The notes below the pieces were generated by a model. It was not told where the DNA came from, did not search any database, and saw only the letters and a list, made by a program, of their open reading frames with translations. A DNA stretch of 64,000 nucleotides from Chitinophagaceae bacterium (GTDB lineage: Bacteria > Bacteroidota > Bacteroidia > Chitinophagales > Chitinophagaceae): positions 372,001 through 436,000 of the forward strand of contig JAHBTK010000005.1 of assembly GCA_019638625.1 (NCBI GenBank). The letters are read 5' to 3'. The first letter of the stretch is position 1, and every line of letters starts with the position of its first letter. Shown here in pieces: positions 16,464 to 25,582 of this stretch. The translations under genes and the position numbers were made by a program.

Positions 16464-18140
16464 TTAGTTTGTGTGCTGTAATGTCAGAACGGATCTGGCA
16501 GGTATAAGGATAACATCATTCGATGATACCTCCCCGGTACTTTCACAATCTTTTGTTTCGTTGGTGATATAAGCGTTATAATTGTCCTTTAAACCGGTAC
16601 CGGATAGATTAAAAGGTTTGCCGCTGTCATCTGTATTGATCACTATTATAGTGGAGACGCCATGCTCTTCATGATGAAATGCCAGTGGTAATATGTGTTC
16701 ATTATCTGATTCTATCTGAAAGCGTTGAGCGCCGGGACGAATATACCTGAAAAAGTTTTTGGAAATATAGTATCGCTTGCTTTTTACCCCGTTGGCGTTC
16801 ATAAGCGAATACGCATCCAGTTGCGTGGTGCTCATCGTCCAGAATACCCAGGCTGAAGCGTTACCGTATTTCAGCGCGATATACATGGCCCTGCTTAGCG
16901 CTATTGCGCCATCCAATGTGTTTTCGTAGCCGGATGTTTCTGTCATCCATAGGGGAATATTGTATGGCGCGCCCCAGTCATACATGTTTTTCCAGGTAAC
17001 CGCATCTGCAGAGCCAGGCAGCACCCCGTCATTGGCGTAGCCATGCACCGCCAGTATATCCACATACTGTCTTGCTTCCGGATCTGCCAGCACCGGGTCC
17101 ACCAGTTGCCTTATACCATCATACCAACCCACGTCCTCCGGCAAAAACAGCCTGGTAGCTATATGCTCATCTCTGAACCGCTTGCCCACTACTTTTATAA
17201 GATCACGCAGCGCTTCGCCGTTGTACACACAGGAAGCATAGAACTGTGAAAAACGGGGCTCGTTCTGGATGCTCAGCGCATATACATCCAGCCCTGTTGT
17301 TTGTTTGATGATCTTTATATAGGCAACACAACATTCGGCAAACTCATCATACATATCGGTACGCAACTGGTTGGTATTGCCATCAGGGGTATGGGTGTAG
17401 GGCGGCGCTTCATTTTTTTCATTTACATTGTTCACCCGGTTATTGTGTTTCATCCATACCGGCGGCGACCATATAGAAGCAATCAGGATTTTTAGCCCTT
17501 TTTCTTTCATCGCAATAAGATACGGGATATGATCTGCCAGCTTTTCATCATGTCCCGGCGTGTTATTGTTGATATTGAAGCCGGCAAGATCTGTTACAAA
17601 AGGGTCGTCATTGTCGTTGTCCTGCTCAAAGTTTGTAGGCACATTCATCCTGAGTATCGAAATGCCCAGGTCATCCATCATCGTTTCTACAAACGCATCG
17701 CTCGTGAAAGGACCGCCGGACCAACCCTCCCTTTGCGAGCCGAAGCCGCCGAAGCCTTCCATCACCTGGAACTTTTTGCTATCGTCCATGGTAAGGGTAT
17801 ACGCCCGGGGAATTAAAGTATCTTTTAGTTCTACAGGAGCAGATTTACCGTCTGTAACGGAAACAGATACGATATATGTACCTGCGGCAGGATAGGAAAA
17901 GCGCTCTTTGGCATTACCGGTGCGGATCGTTCCTTCACCAAAATTCCAGGTGTAAGTGAGCGGGTCAAATTCCTGGTCGCTTGCCGTTACTGTAAATTCA
18001 TACGTGAAGGGTGATACGGCAACCAGGTTGCTCTCAAGTGCTGCAACAGGGGGAATATTTCCCTTGTTGACATTCTTCTTGGCACAATTGGATCCGGCTA
18101 AAGTAAAGATGGCAACCAATAACGGGATAGGATACTTCAT
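16464..18140 (-). CDS. GH30-family glycoside hydrolase with N-terminal PKD domain
   Basis: The 558-residue exported protein has a signal peptide with a Cys at 19 (the lipobox is not canonical). A PKD-like domain (about 30-110, with LTYTWNFGEG and YPAAGTYIVSVSVTD) is followed by a GH30 barrel and a C-terminal beta-domain. Predicted acid/base is Glu294 in SIQNEP and nucleophile Glu401 in WMTETSGY. GH30 enzymes are retaining and include glucuronoxylanases, beta-1,6-glucanases and beta-glucosylceramidases, so the polymer is not settled. It lies in the same operon as SusC/SusD and is the only glycosidase of the locus. Confidence 0.88.
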   Translation of the reverse strand: MKYPIPLLVAIFTLAGSNCAKKNVNKGNIPPVAALESNLVAVSPFTYEFTVTASDQEFDPLTYTWNFGEGTIRTGNAKERFSYPAAGTYIVSVSVTDGKSAPVELKDTLIPRAYTLTMDDSKKFQVMEGFGGFGSQREGWSGGPFTSDAFVETMMDDLGISILRMNVPTNFEQDNDNDDPFVTDLAGFNINNNTPGHDEKLADHIPYLIAMKEKGLKILIASIWSPPVWMKHNNRVNNVNEKNEAPPYTHTPDGNTNQLRTDMYDEFAECCVAYIKIIKQTTGLDVYALSIQNEPRFSQFYASCVYNGEALRDLIKVVGKRFRDEHIATRLFLPEDVGWYDGIRQLVDPVLADPEARQYVDILAVHGYANDGVLPGSADAVTWKNMYDWGAPYNIPLWMTETSGYENTLDGAIALSRAMYIALKYGNASAWVFWTMSTTQLDAYSLMNANGVKSKRYYISKNFFRYIRPGAQRFQIESDNEHILPLAFHHEEHGVSTIIVINTDDSGKPFNLSGTGLKDNYNAYITNETKDCESTGEVSSNDVILIPARSVLTLQHTN

Positions 18141-18172
18141 ATCATACGTTTACAAAAGATGATAAAAGAGGA

Positions 18173-18213
18173 TAAATGTGTGAACGCTGTGCTATCAGCG
18201 ATTCACACATTTA
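18173..18213. repeat. Long hairpin between susD-like and GH30 genes
   Basis: TAAATGTGTGAA and TTCACACATTTA pair over 12 bases and continue through CGCT/AGCG with one bulged A and an eight-base loop. On the minus strand it follows susD and precedes GH30. No tight T-run follows, so partial termination or mRNA processing is more likely than full termination. Confidence 0.7.
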
Positions 18214-18250
18214 ATATAAAAGGGATACGCTATTCTGAAGCAGCTATCGA

Positions 18251-19738
18251 TCAGTAGCCGGTATTTTGTTCTACATTCGGGTTCACATCTCTTTCTATAT
18301 TCGGTATGGGAAGTACCAGGTGCTTAGGAGCCTGGAATGCCATAGCCGTTGAGTTGGAGTTGAAGAATGCGTTGTCAAGGCTGATTACTCCCTGCATATG
18401 CCATCTTCTCAAATCGAGCCAGCGTTGCCCTTCGCAGCTTAATTCCAGGAACCGCTCTTTCATGATCCAGTCCATGATTATGCTTTTGTTGGTTTCCGCA
18501 TTGGAGTAATTAGCCGGAGCTGAACCTCCGTTAACCATATTACGGGCTCTGGTCCTCACTTCGTTTATGAGATCAATGGCGGCGCTGGTGCTACCCCCTG
18601 ATTGCAGGATTGCTTCGGCTTTCAGCAACAGTACATCTGCATATCTTAAAATCCGGGGATTGTTGATAGAGCCTACTCCTGCCTGGTCGAGCCTGTTCCG
18701 GGATACATATTTCCTTACCATATGATCCGCCGGGTTCAGGGTTTCCTCTCTGCGGGGGTCATCAGCGTCAAATGCATTGACCAGCTTATTGGTAGCGGCA
18801 AAGGGGGGCTTACCATATAGCCCGTTATTGTTGTCATAATAACCCCAGAAAACAGACAGGTTACCGATCGCATTGTCAAAGTCGTTGGGCAGCCAGACAT
18901 TATTGAAAGCAAAAGCCTGCGTTGATTGATATTCAAAAAGAGACTCGGCATTATTTTCAGTATCAAACGCGAAATTGTCCCCGAAATCGGGTACCAGTGA
19001 AACTCCCGTGATCGCGTTAAAAGCGGTTATCGCTTTTGAATAGTCTTCTGCTGCCTGGGTGACAGATGCCCTGAACACAAGAGACTTGCCCAGCATACCA
19101 CGGGCGGAATTTTTAGTGACTCTTCCCCTGTTGGCTTCGTTCCAGCTATCCGGCAACAAGCCGGAAGCCTGTTCAAAGTCAAGTATCGCCTGGTCCAGCA
19201 ACTGTGTGCCTGTAGTGCCAGATGGCGTAAACTGATCGGAGGAGGTGATCCTGACGATGGACAAAGGCGCTGTTCCGTAATAGTTCCAGAGCATATAAAA
19301 AGCATATCCCCTGAGGAATAGCGCTTCTCCTTTGTGATGTTCTTTGAGATCGGGTGTTTTATATATTCCGTCTTCCTGTTCCACCTTTTCCAATACAACA
19401 TTAGCTCTTGAAACCAACTGGTACCAAACCCTGTAAAACTCCGTTAACCTTCCGTTGCTTGGCTGCAGCCGTCCAAAGGTTTCAAAATCTTCGTCTTCAT
19501 TGGTGGTTACATCATCCCCCATTAAAATAAGAATAGGAACAGTAGAATTCCAGCCGCTGGCCCTGAACCAGTAAACGTCATTGATTTTGGCGTAAACACC
19601 AATGATCGCCTTCGTAAAATCCGCCTCTTCTCTGAAATAGGAAAGTTCGGTAGGACCATGTGGTAATAAATCCAGCTTTGACTTGTTGCATGCTGATATC
19701 AGCACCAGCATTATGATAATTTGTATGATAGATTTCAT
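18251..19738 (-). CDS. RagB/SusD family nutrient-binding outer-membrane lipoprotein
   Basis: The 495-residue lipoprotein has the lipobox LISAC (Cys17) and a SusD-type helical TPR scaffold. Family phrases are FTKAIIGVYAKIND, KGEALFLRGYAFYMLWNYYG, ILRYADVLLLKAEAIL and RFLELSCEGQRWLDLRRW. It forms the surface lid over the SusC channel and captures oligosaccharide. It begins 20 bases after the SusC-type gene, the standard order. The ligand is presumably the GH30 product. Confidence 0.95.
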   Translation of the reverse strand: MKSIIQIIIMLVLISACNKSKLDLLPHGPTELSYFREEADFTKAIIGVYAKINDVYWFRASGWNSTVPILILMGDDVTTNEDEDFETFGRLQPSNGRLTEFYRVWYQLVSRANVVLEKVEQEDGIYKTPDLKEHHKGEALFLRGYAFYMLWNYYGTAPLSIVRITSSDQFTPSGTTGTQLLDQAILDFEQASGLLPDSWNEANRGRVTKNSARGMLGKSLVFRASVTQAAEDYSKAITAFNAITGVSLVPDFGDNFAFDTENNAESLFEYQSTQAFAFNNVWLPNDFDNAIGNLSVFWGYYDNNNGLYGKPPFAATNKLVNAFDADDPRREETLNPADHMVRKYVSRNRLDQAGVGSINNPRILRYADVLLLKAEAILQSGGSTSAAIDLINEVRTRARNMVNGGSAPANYSNAETNKSIIMDWIMKERFLELSCEGQRWLDLRRWHMQGVISLDNAFFNSNSTAMAFQAPKHLVLPIPNIERDVNPNVEQNTGY

Positions 19739-19758
19739 TGTTGTAAATTTTAGAACAT

Positions 19759-22700
19759 TTAGAAAGTAGCATTGATACCAACCTGTAACTGACGAGTAGG
19801 GGGAATAAGATCATTTTCAGGATCCAGTCCCGTATATTTTGTAAAAGTCAGCAGGTTGACAGCTCCTATATACATCCTGAAATTTTGAACAAAACCAATA
19901 CTGTTCAGCAATTGTTTAGGCAGTGAGTAACCCAACTGAATGTTCTTCACCCTGAGATAGGAGGCGTCTTCTACAAACCGGTCAGAGAACCTGAGCGAAG
20001 AAGCGGGATCGCCGAACACGGCCCGTGGCATGGTTTTAGACGGGTTCTGAGGGGTCCACCGGTTAAGGGTAGTTGCCCATTGATTGGCAATGCCATTCAT
20101 CGCCTCCAGTCCGGAACGTATACCGTTGTATTTTTGTACATCCCCAACTCCCTGGAAAAAAATACTCAGGTCCAGCCCTTTATAGTTGGCTCCCACATTA
20201 AATCCATAATAGTACCCGGGAATGGTTTTGCCGAGATAGGTCCTGTCGTTACTGTTGATCAGACCGTCCGGTTCAGGATTATATCTTTCTGACGCATCTT
20301 TGGGATCACCGTATACATCCTGGAAATACATATCGCCCGGCACATATACATAACCGGTGCCGGGATCGGTAGCCGACTGACCCACTGAAACATCGGAGTA
20401 TTTTTGCCGCCAGGCATCTATCTCAGCCTGGTTCTGGAAAACGCCACCTGTTTTATAGCCCCATAAGTAAAACATGGAATACCCTTCCTCAATCCTGCCG
20501 GATTCGCTTCCCAGCGGGTTACCTCCATATAGTTTTATTATCTTGTTGTTTACTGTTGTGAAATTGGCCGCCGCGTTAAATGCTACCGGCCCGAATTGTG
20601 TATTGTAACCCACCTGGAATTCAAATCCCTTATTTCTAACCTGGCCGATATTCAGATCTGCAGGCACTTCAATACCGGTGTTGGGGGGAAGCGATACCGA
20701 CTGGATAATATCAAAAGTCGTCTTATTGTAATACTCTGCCGTGAAAGTAACCCTGTTATCAAACAAAACCGCGTCTAAGCCGATACTTGTTGTTCGCAGT
20801 TTTTCCCAGGTAAGTGTATTGTTCGCAAAATTGGGCAGAGCGGCTCCCTGTAGCTGCGTTCCGTATCCGTCGCCATTGCCGGAACCAAATGAATAGTCAG
20901 GCGTGAGCGAAACGCCGGACAAAAATGCGTAATACCGGGCAGACTGGTAATTACCCAGTTTACCCCAGCCTCCCCTGATTTTCAGGTCGTTGATAAAACT
21001 GGTATGTGGGAAAAAATTCTCACTGGAGATGCGCCACGCTGCTGCGAAGGAAGCAAAGCTATCCCATTTATATCCAGGCGCCAGGCGGGAAGACCCGTCG
21101 TAACGCAGCGTTCCGTCCACATAATATTTGTCCATGTATTTATAACTCAGGCGGCCGACATATCCTATCAGGGCGTCTTCCTGCAGGAGGTTGGCAAAAC
21201 CCTGTGTAAAGGGAGGGATATTGGCGATAGCCCTGAATTGTCTTTCCGCATAGTTTACGTTTCCGCTCAGGTCGGTTGTGAACCATTGCCCCACCTGCTC
21301 CTGGGCTCCCAGGAGGATATCAACATTATGGTCCCTGAAAAGGTTTCGGTTGAAGTTCACCGTTAGCTCTTTGTTCAGGTTATGTGTTCTGCCCTGGCGT
21401 TCGCCATAACGGCCTTTTGCCAGCCCGTCCTGGTTGGAGTAGGGGTTGGTAGGAGTTTGTGAAAACATCCAACTGTCAAAATTGCTCCATTCCTTTCTAA
21501 GGTTGAAATAATATTCCCCACCCAGCGATCCTTTGATCCGCAGCCCGGTAATCGGTTCTACTTCCACAAAAGCATTGCCTATTATATCATGCATTTCATA
21601 TTCTCTTTCACTCAGGTGCTGAAAAGCGAATATGTTGAACCGCGTTTGCTGTCCCCATAGCAAAACCGGATCCCCACTAGCAAAATTGAATGGCGCGCCG
21701 GGATTGAGTAAGCCCGGGTCGTAATCAGGGTTGGGAACAAAGCTACCTCCGGCTGCCTGTGCAAACCCGTAGGGTCCATTGGGGTCGTAAATGGGCTGAA
21801 AAGGGATCGTGGACATCATTGTACTCAGGTCGCCACTGGTATTGTTCATACCTTTCTGCTGGATCAGCCTGATGGTCAATCCGGCCCTTACATACTTTGA
21901 GATCCGGGAATCGATATTGGTTGCTACAGAATAACGTTCCAGGTTATTGCCTTTCAAAGGGCTTTCTGTTTTTTGATATCCCGCAGAAAAATAGTAGTTG
22001 AAATTTTCAGTGCCACCGGACACTTTTGCACTGTAGTCCTTTATAGGTGCATTTTTATTTTTAAGTTCTCCTACCCAATCGTAGGTAGGTCCGTTTCCAA
22101 CGTACTGGCTACTGCTTTCATCGTAGAGGGGGCCAAATCTTTCACCGAAAGAAACCCCTGCGTCAGGACGGGCATTGTACATTTCTTTAGCCAGTTCCAT
22201 ATACTGGCGGGTGTTCAGCAGTGGAATGGTTTTAGCTATATTCTGGGTGGCATATGAGCCGGAAAATTCAATTCTCGGCTTGCCGGTTTTACCCCGCTTG
22301 GTGGTTATCAGGATAACGCCGTTGGAAGCCCGTACACCATAAATAGCAGCGGCAGAAGCATCCTTCAGCACAGAAATCGATTCAATGTCCGAGGGATTGA
22401 ATTTAGAGAAGATATTGATAGGCGAACGGATATCGCCGATACCGCCGGTAGTTACGCCGGCGCCACCTTCATAGATAGGTACGCCATCGATCACATACAA
22501 CGGTTCCGCATAACCGAATGTATTTACACCCCGTATTCTTACCGTAGGTCTTGCGCCCGGCTCTCCGCCACCGGACTCTACAAAAACACCGGTGGCATTT
22601 CCCTGAAGCGCCAGTTCCGGGGTCATGGCGGTACTTTTGGATATATCCTCAGAAGATACCGTAGAGACGGCGCCGGTAAGGTCTTTTTTCTTGCGTTGGC

Positions 22701-23346
22701 CGTAACCTATTACCACTACTTCATCCATACCCCTGGCTGTAGCGGTCAGTACCACATCAATTTCAGTTTTACCCGCTACGGCTATTCTTTCAGGGGCATA
22801 TCCTACAGCGGTAAAGAGCAATACTGCATTTTCCGGAACGTTGATGGTAAAGGCACCGCTGTTGTCTGTGGCGGTTTGTATGCTGCTGTTTTCTACACTA
22901 ATGGTTACGCCTGCCAGGGGGAGCCCGGCAGCATCCCGCACCCTGCCTTTTACGATCGCCTGGATTTTGTTAATATGCTCGGCTGAAGTAATTACGATAA
23001 GGTCGCCATCCAACTCGCTGAATGTAAACCCTGTATTCTTCAAAATTTTGTTCAATACCACGGAAACAGGTATGTCTCTAACCGCTACATCCACGGTTAA
23101 AGTTGCCGGAAAGAAATTGTTGGAGTAAACAAACTTATAGTCTGTTTTGCGCTCTATAGCCCTTAATACTGAACTGATTGGAACTTTTTGCAGATTTAAA
23201 GTCACTTTTGCGTCCTGCGAATATCCTCTTGCGCTTACCTGCAGGCAGGATGCAAGAATAATGATGGCAGTCAGTTTCATACGCAATACAATTTTGGCAA
23301 GCGTGGCGGTATAGCTCAACCGCCAGCTTTCTAGCTTTTTTTTCAT
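19759..23346 (-). CDS. SusC/RagA-type TonB-dependent receptor with STN signalling domain
   Basis: The 1195-residue outer-membrane importer has a long signal peptide (to about residue 44) and a secretin/TonB short N-terminal domain (about 55-110). A carboxypeptidase-regulatory-like domain (about 130-200) follows, then the plug (DEVVVIGYGQRKKKDLTGAVSTVSS, RIRGVNTFGYAEPLYVIDGVP) and the 22-strand barrel ending in an aromatic residue. The STN domain marks it as a transducer to the FecR anti-sigma protein encoded upstream. It imports oligosaccharide with the SusD-like partner. The 115-base leader contains two small hairpins. Confidence 0.96.
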   Translation of the reverse strand: MKKKLESWRLSYTATLAKIVLRMKLTAIIILASCLQVSARGYSQDAKVTLNLQKVPISSVLRAIERKTDYKFVYSNNFFPATLTVDVAVRDIPVSVVLNKILKNTGFTFSELDGDLIVITSAEHINKIQAIVKGRVRDAAGLPLAGVTISVENSSIQTATDNSGAFTINVPENAVLLFTAVGYAPERIAVAGKTEIDVVLTATARGMDEVVVIGYGQRKKKDLTGAVSTVSSEDISKSTAMTPELALQGNATGVFVESGGGEPGARPTVRIRGVNTFGYAEPLYVIDGVPIYEGGAGVTTGGIGDIRSPINIFSKFNPSDIESISVLKDASAAAIYGVRASNGVILITTKRGKTGKPRIEFSGSYATQNIAKTIPLLNTRQYMELAKEMYNARPDAGVSFGERFGPLYDESSSQYVGNGPTYDWVGELKNKNAPIKDYSAKVSGGTENFNYYFSAGYQKTESPLKGNNLERYSVATNIDSRISKYVRAGLTIRLIQQKGMNNTSGDLSTMMSTIPFQPIYDPNGPYGFAQAAGGSFVPNPDYDPGLLNPGAPFNFASGDPVLLWGQQTRFNIFAFQHLSEREYEMHDIIGNAFVEVEPITGLRIKGSLGGEYYFNLRKEWSNFDSWMFSQTPTNPYSNQDGLAKGRYGERQGRTHNLNKELTVNFNRNLFRDHNVDILLGAQEQVGQWFTTDLSGNVNYAERQFRAIANIPPFTQGFANLLQEDALIGYVGRLSYKYMDKYYVDGTLRYDGSSRLAPGYKWDSFASFAAAWRISSENFFPHTSFINDLKIRGGWGKLGNYQSARYYAFLSGVSLTPDYSFGSGNGDGYGTQLQGAALPNFANNTLTWEKLRTTSIGLDAVLFDNRVTFTAEYYNKTTFDIIQSVSLPPNTGIEVPADLNIGQVRNKGFEFQVGYNTQFGPVAFNAAANFTTVNNKIIKLYGGNPLGSESGRIEEGYSMFYLWGYKTGGVFQNQAEIDAWRQKYSDVSVGQSATDPGTGYVYVPGDMYFQDVYGDPKDASERYNPEPDGLINSNDRTYLGKTIPGYYYGFNVGANYKGLDLSIFFQGVGDVQKYNGIRSGLEAMNGIANQWATTLNRWTPQNPSKTMPRAVFGDPASSLRFSDRFVEDASYLRVKNIQLGYSLPKQLLNSIGFVQNFRMYIGAVNLLTFTKYTGLDPENDLIPPTRQLQVGINATF

Positions 23347-23461
23347 ATTTTTATCCAGTTTTAGTTTACAATGAGGTAAAACCCGCTTTCAAAAAAGGAT
23401 TACCTCAAAAACTTTAATAAGGGAGAAATGCGTCAACATTTCTCCTTTTTAATTTATTCAA

Positions 23462-24565
23462 TCATTTGTTACTTATTATAATGTCGTCGCCGTTCCTGCT
23501 GTATTCAAAATGCCGCGACAGTTGCAGCGCTTTCAACACCTGGTCAATGGTTTTCTGGTCAAAAGTGGCGGTGTACCTGAATTGTTTCACGGCATCGTCT
23601 CTAAAAACAATATCCACATCGTACCATCGCTCCAGTATTGCCGCCACTTCTTCAAAGCTGTTGTCATTCAGCACCAGGCGGTTTTCGGTCCACGAAATTT
23701 CTGTAAGCGAGCTGTCTGTTTTGTTGTAGGACAGGCTGGTTATAACGAAAGGCGCCTGTTCAACTGCGGCTGTCTGCGTTTCCTGTTTTTCAACAGGAGC
23801 AATAACCGGCAGGATGATTTTCTGGTTGGGCTTAAGAATTATTTTTTCCCTTTTGTCGTTCTTCATGGTGATCTCCACAGCGCCTTCCAGCAGGGAGGTT
23901 TCCGTAATTTTATCTTCCGGGTAAGCCTTTACATTAAAAACAGTTCCCAACACGCGGATATCCATGGAATGGGTATGTATAATAAAAGGTTTGCTGCTGT
24001 CGTGCGTCACGTCAAAAAATGCCTCACCCTGCAGCGTAACTTCCCTGTTATGGGTATTAAAACCTGCATCTATATCGATAGTGCTGCCGGCGTTCAGCTT
24101 CACAGTGCTTCCATCCGGCAACTGGAATGATTTTCTTTCGCCCGGCTTACTTGTTTTCGCCAGTTCATACGGACTGATTTCGGTTTGTTCATTTTGTAAA
24201 TACCATAGATATAAAGGAACCAGCAGCACTATAATGGACGCGGCAACCCACCATATCCTGTTGATATGCCTTACGGGAACTTCCATTTGATCATTCTCAT
24301 CAGCATAATTGACCGGCTCTTCTTCCGTGTATTGGTTTGAAATGGATTGAAAAAGTATTTTATCCTGTTGAAGTTGCAGTTCGCTGTGCCCGCCACTTAA
24401 AAGCAACACCAGTTGTTTCGCCTGCTCAACTTCCTGTCTTTTGTCCGGGTTGTCCGTACACCATTGGCTCCAGAAGCCGCTGTCGGTTTCATTTGTCCCT
24501 AAACAATAGTTCCGGAAGGAGGGATCCTGTGCAAAGTCTTCTACCTCAAAATTGGCATAGTTCAT
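23462..24565 (-). CDS. FecR-family anti-sigma regulator
   Basis: The 367-residue single-pass protein has a cytoplasmic N-terminus that should bind the sigma factor, and a transmembrane helix at about 105-125 (WWVAASIIVLLVPLYLWYL). A periplasmic FecR domain (KTSKPGERKSFQLPDGSTVKLNAGSTI, GEAFFDVTHDSSKPF) is followed by a C-terminal DUF4974 module (LSYNKTDSSLTEISWTENRL, YRATF-type end). It relays the substrate-loaded state of the SusC STN domain to the sigma factor. It lies 95 bases after the sigma gene and 115 before susC. Confidence 0.94.
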   Translation of the reverse strand: MNYANFEVEDFAQDPSFRNYCLGTNETDSGFWSQWCTDNPDKRQEVEQAKQLVLLLSGGHSELQLQQDKILFQSISNQYTEEEPVNYADENDQMEVPVRHINRIWWVAASIIVLLVPLYLWYLQNEQTEISPYELAKTSKPGERKSFQLPDGSTVKLNAGSTIDIDAGFNTHNREVTLQGEAFFDVTHDSSKPFIIHTHSMDIRVLGTVFNVKAYPEDKITETSLLEGAVEITMKNDKREKIILKPNQKIILPVIAPVEKQETQTAAVEQAPFVITSLSYNKTDSSLTEISWTENRLVLNDNSFEEVAAILERWYDVDIVFRDDAVKQFRYTATFDQKTIDQVLKALQLSRHFEYSRNGDDIIISNK

Positions 24566-24660
24566 AACCGCTTTTAGCTATGGAAGCAGGAAGCGGCCAT
24601 TTTTACTATTAAAAAATGATTTTTTTTGCAGCAAAAAATTTAACCGGGTATCAGGATAGG

Positions 24661-25284
24661 TTACTGTATACCTGAAAGTACCAGGAAAATAAGATGAATG
24701 AGCGCAGGTTCCGGTAGTTTTTTACCCTGTTTGGCTGACAGGGTGGATTTAAGTGTTTTGAGAGCCCCATGTACTATATTGTAGGCGGTTCGTTTGGTAA
24801 TATTACATTTCCCGGCAATGGTGTCATAGTCCAGGTCCTCGAAAAACTTTAATTGCAACAGCTCTTTTTCTCTTGCTGAGAGTTTCATCAATGCCTGTGA
24901 TATCCTGTTTTTCAGTTCTTCGCCTTGTTGCGTCTGTATCAGGCATTCCTCATAGGATAACTCCTGCCCAGGATAAAGCTGGTCCCATTTCTGATTGTTG
25001 ATCTCCCTTACTCTGTTGGTTTTAATATGCGCGATCAACTCCCGCTGCAGGCTTGTAAGCAGGTATGACCGTACGTTTTCTACGGCAGGAAGTTTTTGAT
25101 GATTCTCCCATAAGCGAAGTAATAGTTGAAAAATACAGTCCCGTGTAATATCCCGCTGCCTGGTAAGTTTGATACCGAAATTTAATAAACCTATATAGTG
25201 TTGGTTATAAATATCCTGCAAAGATCTTTTCTCTCCGTTTCTTAGAGCACTCCACGTATCAATATGGTCTCTGTTGTAGGGCAT
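24661..25284 (-). CDS. ECF-type RNA polymerase sigma factor
   Basis: The 207-residue protein has region 2 (about 22-90, LQDIYNQHYIGLLNFGIKLTRQRD, DCIFQLLLRLWENHQ) and region 4 (about 130-180, LSAREKELLQLKFFEDLDYDTIAGKCNITKRTAYNIVHGALKTL). It is expected to switch on the downstream fecR-susC-susD-GH30-SGNH operon once released by FecR. It ends in a short hydrophobic tail (ALIHLIFLVLSGIQ) beyond region 4, not needed for DNA binding. A -7 element and a perfect palindrome lie upstream. Confidence 0.93.
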   Translation of the reverse strand: MPYNRDHIDTWSALRNGEKRSLQDIYNQHYIGLLNFGIKLTRQRDITRDCIFQLLLRLWENHQKLPAVENVRSYLLTSLQRELIAHIKTNRVREINNQKWDQLYPGQELSYEECLIQTQQGEELKNRISQALMKLSAREKELLQLKFFEDLDYDTIAGKCNITKRTAYNIVHGALKTLKSTLSAKQGKKLPEPALIHLIFLVLSGIQ

Positions 25285-25351
25285 TAGAGCAATCTCATTA
25301 AAGCAGTTATTTTATTTGGTTAAGCAATTTAAAAAAAACACCTGCACGGGG

Positions 25352-25359
25352 CAAAAATA
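25352..25359 (-). promoter_or_regulatory. -7 promoter element of the ECF sigma gene
   Basis: On the minus strand TATTTTTG matches TAnnTTTG exactly, 67 bases before the sigma start codon. The implied start site near 25346 leaves a leader of about 60 bases. Confidence 0.6.
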
Positions 25360-25364
25360 ATTTT

Positions 25365-25380
25365 GACAGGTATACCTGTC
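25365..25380. promoter_or_regulatory. 16-bp perfect palindrome, candidate operator
   Basis: GACAGGTATACCTGTC is its own reverse complement over all 16 bases. It sits five bases upstream of the sigma gene's -7 element, spanning roughly -18 to -33, where bound protein would meet RNA polymerase. A dimeric repressor or activator is the natural reading. No regulator gene is adjacent. Confidence 0.65.
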
Positions 25381-25522
25381 CGGCTTGCACCTGTATGATA
25401 GATCACTGGAGTTACTTCTCTTTTCAACAGGAACCTCAAAGCATCGTTTCAGTCATTTTTTTGACAAATATTGCTTTATGCGCCCGTTTTTATCGTTTGT
25501 TTCAATTCCCTGATTAAAGTGG

Positions 25523-25530
25523 TATTTTTG
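25523..25530 (+). promoter_or_regulatory. -7 promoter element upstream of the first mbnP-like gene
   Basis: TATTTTTG matches TAnnTTTG, with a TTTG 23 bases before it (25496-25499) as a possible -33 element. The gene's ATG is 53 bases downstream. Confidence 0.55.
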
Positions 25531-25582
25531 TAAGGACTTACTTTACTGAACCGAACTTTTGTCCATTCAAAGAACAAGCCAC

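Noticed and set aside
23422-23445. Hairpin after fecR as a minus-strand terminator
   Set aside because: On the minus strand it is followed by CTTATTAAAG, without a T-run; the T-run lies on the wrong side, so I do not call a terminator.
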